Source: an uncultured Lachnospiraceae bacterium
GTDB taxonomy: Bacteria; Bacillota; Clostridia; Lachnospirales; Lachnospiraceae
Reading direction: 5' to 3'
DNA: 7,447 nucleotides
Assembly (NCBI GenBank): GCA_937916415.1
Contig: CALGGH010000042.1
Location: 1 to 7,447 of the forward strand
In this document: positions 1 through 5,783 of the stretch, piece by piece
How the letters are laid out: each line of letters opens with the position of its first letter
How positions within the stretch are numbered: position 1 is the stretch's first letter
The notes under the pieces: generated by a model
Seen by the model: the letters and a program-made list of their open reading frames with translations, nothing else
Database searches by the model: none
Told to the model about the DNA's origin: nothing
Program-made: the position numbers and the translations under genes

Positions 1-302
1 TCCAGCAGAGTCTTGAAAAGATCGTGCCTGAGTTCCATGGAAAAGCCGGTGGCGGCCCTGGCCGCAAAGAACTGCGCGGTGCACGAGCTTATGAGTCCCA
101 CCGTTCCGAGCAGGATCAGCAGCCAAAAGCTCTTCATTATGAAGCTTAAGTCTCCGGTGGCGGAAGCGTCGGTGATCCTGTCTATCAGGGACGCGATGAC
201 CAACGGAACGAACAGCTCGAAGGTGGCCTCCAGCATCTTAAACAGCGGGGCCAGGACGCACTGCAGCTTATAGTTTTTGAGATACGTGAGAAGTCGTTTC
301 AT
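1..302 (-). CDS. ABC exporter, N-terminal membrane part (partial, runs off left edge)
   Basis: Only the first 100 codons are present; the gene continues beyond base 1. The reading starts at the ATG at 302-300 and gives MKRLLTYLKNYK, followed by a first membrane helix at about residues 14-40 (ending in FVPLVIASLIDRI) and a second at about 57-80. It then reaches ARAATGFSMELRHDLF at about 81-96, which is typical of the start of the first intracellular loop in fused permease-ATPase exporters of the MsbA/LmrA/YheI type. The nucleotide-binding domain would lie outside the window. The substrate cannot be told. Such genes often come as adjacent pairs forming heterodimers, but the partner would be off the edge. 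The start is only 6 bp after the LCP stop and has no convincing Shine-Dalgarno sequence, so translation is probably coupled to the LCP gene. Family assignment is from recognition of the N-terminal pattern. Confidence 0.85.
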   Translation of the reverse strand, partial: MKRLLTYLKNYKLQCVLAPLFKMLEATFELFVPLVIASLIDRITDASATGDLSFIMKSFWLLILLGTVGLISSCTAQFFAARAATGFSMELRHDLFKTLL

Positions 303-308
303 GTCGTT

Positions 309-1433
309 TTACGGAACGTAAGGAGCGGAGCGTCTTATTATCTCCGCGCTGATCCTCTTTAACGTGTCAGACGGCTCATATTCGACGTCCGGATACAGAA
401 TGGCATGGAGCTCCTTCGCGTTTTTTTCCAGGTCCGTGGGAACTATGCAGTAGCCGTCGGCGCCGAGCTTGGCGGGATACCTGTATTCCTCAAAGGGCAG
501 GCCGTCGGATTCCGCCACCGAATATTCGGATACGTCTCCCAGCAGGCTGACGATCTCGTCAACTCCCAGCGACGTCTCCACGTGGGGCATGATCGCCATC
601 ACGGCCTTGGTCAGCTTGGAAACCGATGAAGACTTGGCCCTCTCGAGGAGCTTGGCTATGACGGTGCGCTGTCTCTCAGCCCTCTTGTAATCGTTGCCGG
701 CCGTATAACGTATGCGGCAGTACGCTGTCGCCTGCAGGCCGTTAAGGGTCTGAAGGCCATCGTCGTACACCTCAATGATGTCCTCATTCAGTTCGCCGCT
801 GCCGTCCTCATTCAGGTACATGCTCCTCTGATAGTTGTTGAGGTGCGATATCTCGTCCACGGCCACGTCGATCTCCACTCCGCCCAGGGCATCCACTGCC
901 TCGCTCAGGCCCTCGAAGCCGATGGTCACGTAATCGGTGACGTCCAGGTCAAAATTGGCATTCAGCATGTTGATGGCCTGCTCGGGACCGCCCTTGGCGT
1001 AGGCCGCGTTGGCCTTGGAATACACGTCATTGCCGAGATTGAGATAGGTGTCCCTGTAGACGCTCATCAGTCGGATCTGATGGGTTTCCTGATCCACGGA
1101 CGCCACGATCATCGTATCGCTCCTGGTGCGCTTATTTAAGTTGCCGTCCCTGGAATCCACGCCGAACAGGGCGATGTTCCTGACTCCGGTCCCCGAGCCC
1201 TTGCCGCCCGCGACGGCCACGGTGCCGCCTCCTTTTCCGGAGTCCGTCTGCGTTTCCGCGTCAGTGCCGACCGTATTGACCATGAGGTTTGCTTTGTCGA
1301 TCTCGGTCTTTTTGACGGCATGCGTCGTCAGCGTCACCACGTAGAGAAAAGCGATCGACGCGACCAGCAATATTATTTCCATGATCAGCCATGGGACGTT
1401 CTTTTTGGCCCATGAGCTCTTGGTCTCTTCCAA
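309..1433 (-). CDS. LCP (LytR-CpsA-Psr) family cell-wall polymer ligase
   Basis: This 374-residue protein has a short cytoplasmic N-terminus, one membrane helix at about 13-35, a Gly/Thr-rich linker at about 55-84, and an extracellular LCP domain at about 85-265. Family marks are visible: GVDSRD (91-96), RSDT (104-107), SVYRDTY (124-130) and the late CRIRYTAGNDYKRAERQR block (239-256). These contain the Asp and Arg residues that bind metal and the polyprenyl pyrophosphate head group. Known LCP enzymes transfer wall teichoic acids or capsular polysaccharides from lipid carriers to peptidoglycan; which polymer is used here is unknown. About 100 residues follow the core domain, without a motif I recognise. 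The start is TTG at 1433-1431, chosen because AAGGAA lies 7 nt upstream and because the membrane helix follows at the right distance. The ABC exporter gene follows after 6 bp, suggesting co-transcription. Confidence 0.93.
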   Translation of the reverse strand: MEETKSSWAKKNVPWLIMEIILLVASIAFLYVVTLTTHAVKKTEIDKANLMVNTVGTDAETQTDSGKGGGTVAVAGGKGSGTGVRNIALFGVDSRDGNLNKRTRSDTMIVASVDQETHQIRLMSVYRDTYLNLGNDVYSKANAAYAKGGPEQAINMLNANFDLDVTDYVTIGFEGLSEAVDALGGVEIDVAVDEISHLNNYQRSMYLNEDGSGELNEDIIEVYDDGLQTLNGLQATAYCRIRYTAGNDYKRAERQRTVIAKLLERAKSSSVSKLTKAVMAIMPHVETSLGVDEIVSLLGDVSEYSVAESDGLPFEEYRYPAKLGADGYCIVPTDLEKNAKELHAILYPDVEYEPSDTLKRISAEIIRRSAPYVP

Positions 1434-1440
1434 TTCAGTA

Positions 1441-1446
1441 TTCCTT
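1441..1446 (-). promoter_or_regulatory. Ribosome binding site deciding the TTG start of the LCP gene
   Basis: On the minus strand AAGGAA is followed by 7 nt and then TTG. The reading frame stays open upstream of this TTG and the nearest downstream in-frame ATG (residue 18) would cut into the membrane helix, so this site is the main argument for the TTG start. Confidence 0.6.
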
Positions 1447-1460
1447 AAACAAACGGCAGG

Positions 1461-1518
1461 GCAGGACCGCTTCCCGCATGGGAGTGGTCAGTCCCGCAAA
1501 GCGGAAATCACGTCCTGC
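1461..1518 (-). repeat. Imperfect inverted repeat in the radA-LCP gap
   Basis: GCAGGAC (1461-1467) is matched by GTCCTGC (1512-1518). Inside it CGCTT (1468-1472) pairs with AAGCG (1499-1503), and GGGA (1480-1483) pairs with TCCC (1492-1495). The minus-strand RNA could fold into a stacked but interrupted hairpin just after the radA stop and before the LCP start. There is no U-run after it, so it is not a classical intrinsic terminator. It might act as an attenuator, a processing site or an RNA stabiliser, or may be chance. The pairing was found by eye. Confidence 0.4.
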
Positions 1519-1556
1519 GCGGGAGATCACGTCCTACATGAGGGAGATCACTTCCT
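1503..1556 (-). repeat. Three-copy degenerate tandem repeat at the 3' end of radA
   Basis: A 12-base element close to GACGTGATCTCC on the minus strand occurs three times: at 1543-1554 inside radA, where it encodes Glu-Val-Ile-Ser of the C-terminus, at 1522-1533 immediately after the TAG stop, and at 1503-1514. Spacing is 21 then 19 bases. Copies differ at one or two positions. This looks like an old local duplication of the radA tail. Confidence 0.6.
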
Positions 1557-2901
1557 CCAGCGACGACACCCCCACGATCCTGATCTCATCCAGGCCCTTC
1601 AGCTTATCGGCATTGCTCTTTGGCACCATGCAGGTGGTAAAGCCCAGCCTGGCTGCTTCCTTCACCCGGCTTTCGGCCTGTGATACGCTCCTGACCTCAC
1701 CCGAGAGTCCGACCTCGCCAAAAACCGCCATCCCGGGATCAACCGCCCTGTTGCGGAAGCTGGAAGCTATCGCCATGGCTATCCCCAGGTCAAGCGCCGG
1801 TTCCGACATGCGTATGCCTCCGGTCAGGTTGACGTACGCATCATAATCAGACATCTTCAGCCCGGTCCTGCGTTCGAGGACCGCCATCAAGAGGTTTACC
1901 CTGTTATAATCCGCGCCGGCCGCCTGACGTCTCGGCAATCCGAAGGACGTGCGGTTGACCAGTGCCTGTATTTCCAATAGTATCGGCCTCGTGCCCTCCA
2001 TGGAGCAGGTGACCACGCTGCCGGATGCGCCCTCCGGCCTGCCGTCCAGCATGTACGCGGAGGCATTGCCTACCTCCGCGAGGCCTTCCTCGCGCATTTC
2101 AAAAACACCTATTTCGTTGGTGGATCCGAACCTGTTCTTGACGCTGCGGAGCACGCGGTATGACGCATGCCTGTCACCTTCAAAATACAGAACGGTGTCA
2201 ACCATGTGTTCCAGGACCCTGGGACCGGCCACGGTACCCTCCTTGGTCACGTGTCCCACGATGAATATGGATATGTTCAGCGTCTTGGCTATTCTCAGCA
2301 GAATGTTGGTAGACTCCCTGACCTGGGATACTGAACCAGGTGAAGAATTCACGTCCGGACTGCTGATGGTCTGGATCGAATCTATGACCACGCAGGATGG
2401 ACGCAACTGCGAGATGCAGGTCTCCATCCTGTCTAAGTCCGTCTCGCACAGAAACTTAAGGCTGTCGTTAAACGCCCCTATCCTCTCCGCGCGAAGCTTG
2501 ATCTGAGTCAGGCTCTCCTCGCCCGATACGTACAATATGTCGCGGCCGGAATCTGCCAGGTTGCGGCACGTCTGCATGAGCAGGGTTGACTTGCCGATGC
2601 CGGGATCTCCGCCTATCAGTATGAGCGATCCGGGCACAATGCCTCCGCCGAGCACCCTGTCGAGCTCCCCTATGCCCGTACCCAGACGGTCTTCGCGTTC
2701 AAGCGATATGTCGGAAATGGACATGGGAACCGGTGCCTGCTTGGGTCCGCGTCCGGATCCGGACTTAGTACCTGCATGCGAAACCACCACGGGTTCTTCC
2801 GTAAAAGTGTTCCATTCATGGCAAGTCGGGCACTGGCCCATCCATTTGGCTGATTCATAACCGCATTGCCGGCAAAAAAAGACGCTCTTACTCTTAGCCA
2901 T
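1534..2901 (-). CDS. radA: DNA repair protein RadA (Sms), branch-migration helicase
   Basis: This 455-residue protein is full length for RadA, which processes recombination intermediates as a hexameric DnaB-like helicase loading on D-loops and promoting branch migration. Parts in order: a four-cysteine zinc finger (Cys10, 13, 24, 27); a Ser/Gly/Pro-rich linker (about 36-60); a RecA-like ATPase with Walker A GGDPGIGKST (97-106) and Walker B VVIDS (171-175); the RadA-specific KNRFG motif (255-259); and a C-terminal Lon-protease-like domain (about 275-455), which is structural in this family. The ATG at 2901-2899 is supported by the zinc finger at the usual distance and by AAGG 7 nt upstream. 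The start is 2 bp after the stop of the 137-residue gene, so translation is probably coupled. In many Firmicutes radA follows clpC directly; here one small gene lies between. A TAG stop ends the gene, and the frame stays open for 32 further codons to TGA next to the LCP start. Confidence 0.98.
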   Translation of the reverse strand: MAKSKSVFFCRQCGYESAKWMGQCPTCHEWNTFTEEPVVVSHAGTKSGSGRGPKQAPVPMSISDISLEREDRLGTGIGELDRVLGGGIVPGSLILIGGDPGIGKSTLLMQTCRNLADSGRDILYVSGEESLTQIKLRAERIGAFNDSLKFLCETDLDRMETCISQLRPSCVVIDSIQTISSPDVNSSPGSVSQVRESTNILLRIAKTLNISIFIVGHVTKEGTVAGPRVLEHMVDTVLYFEGDRHASYRVLRSVKNRFGSTNEIGVFEMREEGLAEVGNASAYMLDGRPEGASGSVVTCSMEGTRPILLEIQALVNRTSFGLPRRQAAGADYNRVNLLMAVLERRTGLKMSDYDAYVNLTGGIRMSEPALDLGIAMAIASSFRNRAVDPGMAVFGEVGLSGEVRSVSQAESRVKEAARLGFTTCMVPKSNADKLKGLDEIRIVGVSSLEEVISLM

Positions 2902-2903
2902 TT

Positions 2904-3317
2904 TTATGCCTTAGTTATGTCAACCTTCTTTTCCTCTCCCTCGGAGAGTTCCAGCGAAAGCACGAGCTTTCCGCCCATGTTGGTGGTCATCCTGCCGACG
3001 TCCGTGCCGTCAACGTTTACGTTGTAATCCGTTTCCTCGGTCAGTCCCACCGTGATCTGGGCGTCTCCGCCTCCGGAAACCACGAAGCTCATGCCGTCAG
3101 CCGACTCCCTCAGGGAAGACACGCTGGTGCCGGGAACCGATTCGTACAGAAACAGGCCGTTTTTTTCAAGCTTGGTCATGGTCGCGTAGGTCTTGACCTT
3201 GTAGATGTCTCCAGAGCTTTCAAAACCCTCTTTTTTAGCCTTTTCCTGCAAAGAATGATTGCCGAAACTGATGCTGCCGTCAGATTCAGTTCTTATCAAT
3301 TCCTCAACTGCTGCCAT
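2904..3317 (-). CDS. Uncharacterised 137-residue protein between clpC and radA
   Basis: I cannot assign a function. The protein has no signal peptide, membrane segment, cysteine or obvious catalytic motif, so it is probably cytoplasmic. The N-terminal third (1-50) is charged, with EKAKKEGFESSGD. The remainder alternates hydrophobic and polar residues with turn motifs (SADGMSF, SGGGDAQITV, NVDGTDVGRM, NMGGKLVLSLEL), suggesting a small beta-sandwich or beta-barrel. From memory, similar small proteins in Lachnospiraceae are sometimes labelled 'endosialidase'; nothing here supports a sialidase, so I do not adopt that name. The ATG at 3317-3315 has a strong GGAGGT 6 nt upstream that lies within the end of clpC. 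The gene is 4 bp from clpC and 2 bp from radA, which argues for a real, co-expressed product, perhaps a partner of ClpC or RadA. That role is inference. Confidence 0.85.
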   Translation of the reverse strand: MAAVEELIRTESDGSISFGNHSLQEKAKKEGFESSGDIYKVKTYATMTKLEKNGLFLYESVPGTSVSSLRESADGMSFVVSGGGDAQITVGLTEETDYNVNVDGTDVGRMTTNMGGKLVLSLELSEGEEKKVDITKA

Positions 3318-3321
3318 TTCT

Positions 3322-5769
3322 TTACCTCCGTACTGTAAACTTTATCTTGTCATCCTTAACGGATGCGGTCACTTTCTCGCCCTGCTTAACTCTGCCCGAG
3401 AGTATCTCCTGAGCCAGCTCGTTCTCGACGAAGGACTGGATCGCACGCTTCAGCGGCCTGGCTCCCATCTTGGGATCGGAGAACTTGTCCACTACGTACC
3501 TGTTCAGCTTGTCCGTCATGTTGAGCTCTATTCCCATCTGCTTGCGGCACCTGGCCGTCAGGTTGGAGCTGAGCAGCTTGACGACTCTCATCAGGTCATC
3601 CTCCGAGAGCGGATGGAATACCATGATCTCGTCTATTCGGTTGATGAATTCGGGCTTAAATATCTTTTTGACTTCCTCCATTACCGAGGACTTCATTTTT
3701 TCATAGGATTTCTCGGCGGTGTCTCCTGCCCCGAAGCCGAGGTTCTTGGGTTCCATGATCCTCATCGCTCCGGCGTTGGAAGTCATCACCAGGATCGTGT
3801 TCTTGAAGCTGACCTTGCGTCCCTTGGAGTCGGTGACGTGTCCGTCGTCAAGCACCTGCAGGAGTATGTTGAAGACGTCCGGATGAGCCTTTTCGATCTC
3901 GTCAAAAAGGACCACCGAATAAGGGTTTCGCCTGACCTTTTCACTGAGCTGTCCGCCCTCGTCAAACCCGACGTATCCCGGAGGCGAGCCGATCATCTTG
4001 GATACGGCATGGCCCTCCATGTACTCGGACATGTCCACGCGGATCAGGGCGTTCTCGGAGCCAAACATGGCCTCCGCCAGGGCCTTGCACAGCTCGGTCT
4101 TGCCCACGCCCGTAGGGCCCAGGAACAAAAAGGAGCCTATCGGCCTGCCGGGATCCTGCAGTCCGACCCTGCCTCGCCTGATGGCGGCAGAAAGGGCGGT
4201 AACGGCCTCGTTCTGGCCGATCACCCTCTTATGCAGGGTGTCCTCGAGCCTGAGCAGGCGTTCGCTTTCCTTTTCCTCGAGCTTGTTAAGCGGGATCTTG
4301 GTCCAGACTGACACCACGGACGCGATGTCCTCTCCGGTCACCGTAAAGAGCTTCTGCTGTTCTCCGGTCTCGAACCCGTGCAGTGCCTTCTCGTATTTTT
4401 CCCTGAGCTCTATCTGATGGCGCCTGAGTTCGCCGGCCTGTCCGTAGGCTTCCATTTTCATGGAACGCACTATCTGGTCCTCGATCCTGGATATTTCCTC
4501 TGCCATCTGCACCAGCTCGGGAGGCTGGGAAGTGGTGTGGAGACGGACTGCGGCAGCCGCCTCATCTATCAGGTCTATGGCCTTGTCAGGCAAATTTCTG
4601 TCATTGATGTACCTGTCGGACAGCGTCACCGCAGAGACGATGGCCTCCTCCGTAATCGTGACCTTATGGTGTTCCTCGTACTTGGGCACCACGCCATGCA
4701 GGATGCGTATGGATTCCTCGGTGTCGGGCTCCTCTATCGTCACCGGCTGGAGCCTGCGTTCGAGGGCGGCGTCCTTCTCTACGTACTTGCGGTATTCGGA
4801 TATGGTCGTCGCTCCGATGAGCTGTATCTCACCCCTGGCCAGGGAGGGCTTGAGTATGTTGGACGCATCTATCGCGCCCTCCGCTCCTCCTGCGCCGATC
4901 AGGGTATGTATCTCGTCCAAAAAAAGGATGACGTTGCCATCTTCGATGACCTCGCTCATCACCTTCTTGATCCTCTCCTCGAACTCGCCCCGGTACTTGG
5001 AACCGGCCACCATGCCCGAGAGATCCAGCGTCAGCACGCGCTTGTTCTGGACGGTAAAAGGAACCTCGCCATTAACTATGCGCGTGGCCAGGCCTTCCAC
5101 TATCGCGGTCTTGCCGACTCCCGGTTCGCCGATCAGGCAGGGATTATTTTTGGTCCGGCGCGAAAGTATCTGAATGACCCTCTGTATCTCGTCATTGCGT
5201 CCTATCACAGGGTCCAGCTTATTCTCCGCGGCCAGCGCGGTCAGATCCCTTGAATACTTGTTCAGTATGCCCTCGCCGGTCTTCTTGAACCTGGATGCCT
5301 GCGAGATGGCGTCCTTGTACGTGGCCGGATCAACTCCCATGCTGACCAGCACGTCGGAATAGAGCTTTTGGATCGATACGCCCATGGTGACCAGAAGCCT
5401 CAGGGCTATGCTGTCTGATTCCCTGAGTATTGCCAGCAGCAGGTGTTCGGTACCCACCCTGTCGCTCTTGAACTTCTGAGCCTGCCCGGATGCCTCCTCC
5501 AGCACGTTCCTGGCCCTGGGAGAATAATCCCGCCTGTCTGCCAGCAGCGTGTTCGTCCTGTCGGGTGCCAGCAGGTCGCTGATCATCTCGGTCAGCTGAT
5601 CGGCATTCACTCCGTTGTCCATCAGCACCTTGGCGGCCACGCCGGTGTTTTCCTTGACGAGGCCCAATAGAATATGTTCAGTGCCTATGTAGCTTTGGCC
5701 CAGGGCTGACGCCGACTTCGACGCCAGTTCCAGGGCCATCATTGCCTTGTCGGTAAATTGATCTCGCAT
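3322..5769 (-). CDS. clpC: ClpC, AAA+ unfoldase of the ClpCP protease
   Basis: ClpC is a hexameric two-ring unfoldase that feeds substrates to ClpP in the cytoplasm. With the ATG at 5769-5767 it has 815 residues, normal for the family. Parts: two Clp_N repeats (about 1-145) with IGTEHILLGL and VGTEHLLLAI; first ATPase with Walker A GEPGVGKT (214-221) and Walker B ending FLDE (283-286); a coiled-coil middle domain (about 424-464), short as in ClpC rather than long as in ClpB; second ATPase with Walker A GPTGVGKT (551-558), Walker B VVLFDE (619-624) and arginine finger in FINRIDE (Arg711); and LGFG (677-680) where the ClpP-docking loop is expected. A GTG at 5787-5785 would add six residues and overlap the upstream stop. 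I prefer the ATG because ClpC proteins normally begin right at this (R/Q)FT-KA segment and AGGAAA lies upstream, although 11 nt away. ctsR, mcsA and mcsB are not in the window. Confidence 0.97.
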   Translation of the reverse strand: MRDQFTDKAMMALELASKSASALGQSYIGTEHILLGLVKENTGVAAKVLMDNGVNADQLTEMISDLLAPDRTNTLLADRRDYSPRARNVLEEASGQAQKFKSDRVGTEHLLLAILRESDSIALRLLVTMGVSIQKLYSDVLVSMGVDPATYKDAISQASRFKKTGEGILNKYSRDLTALAAENKLDPVIGRNDEIQRVIQILSRRTKNNPCLIGEPGVGKTAIVEGLATRIVNGEVPFTVQNKRVLTLDLSGMVAGSKYRGEFEERIKKVMSEVIEDGNVILFLDEIHTLIGAGGAEGAIDASNILKPSLARGEIQLIGATTISEYRKYVEKDAALERRLQPVTIEEPDTEESIRILHGVVPKYEEHHKVTITEEAIVSAVTLSDRYINDRNLPDKAIDLIDEAAAAVRLHTTSQPPELVQMAEEISRIEDQIVRSMKMEAYGQAGELRRHQIELREKYEKALHGFETGEQQKLFTVTGEDIASVVSVWTKIPLNKLEEKESERLLRLEDTLHKRVIGQNEAVTALSAAIRRGRVGLQDPGRPIGSFLFLGPTGVGKTELCKALAEAMFGSENALIRVDMSEYMEGHAVSKMIGSPPGYVGFDEGGQLSEKVRRNPYSVVLFDEIEKAHPDVFNILLQVLDDGHVTDSKGRKVSFKNTILVMTSNAGAMRIMEPKNLGFGAGDTAEKSYEKMKSSVMEEVKKIFKPEFINRIDEIMVFHPLSEDDLMRVVKLLSSNLTARCRKQMGIELNMTDKLNRYVVDKFSDPKMGARPLKRAIQSFVENELAQEILSGRVKQGEKVTASVKDDKIKFTVRR
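3324..3329 (-). promoter_or_regulatory. Shine-Dalgarno of the 137-residue gene inside the clpC 3' end
   Basis: GGAGGT on the minus strand overlaps the last two sense bases groups and the first base of the stop of clpC (codons CGG AGG TAA) and sits 6 nt before the ATG at 3317. A ribosome finishing ClpC would end on this site, a typical arrangement for translational coupling. Confidence 0.8.
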
Positions 5770-5783
5770 CGTTTTATGTTTCC

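Noticed and set aside
13..273. Plus-strand 86-codon frame at the left edge
   Set aside because: It is antisense to the ABC exporter N-terminus, which has clear membrane helices and family pattern.
1461..1518. Intrinsic terminator after radA
   Set aside because: The stems are interrupted and no run of U follows on the minus-strand RNA.
3259..4311. Long plus-strand reading frame (350 codons) opposite clpC
   Set aside because: It lies antisense to well-conserved ClpC motifs, its product resembles no family I know, and it has the His/Leu/Gly-rich look of a reverse-frame shadow.
4378..5253. Plus-strand reading frames of 291 and 237 codons opposite clpC
   Set aside because: Two overlapping antisense frames in the same stretch reflect codon bias of clpC; neither shows a recognisable domain or a binding site pattern.
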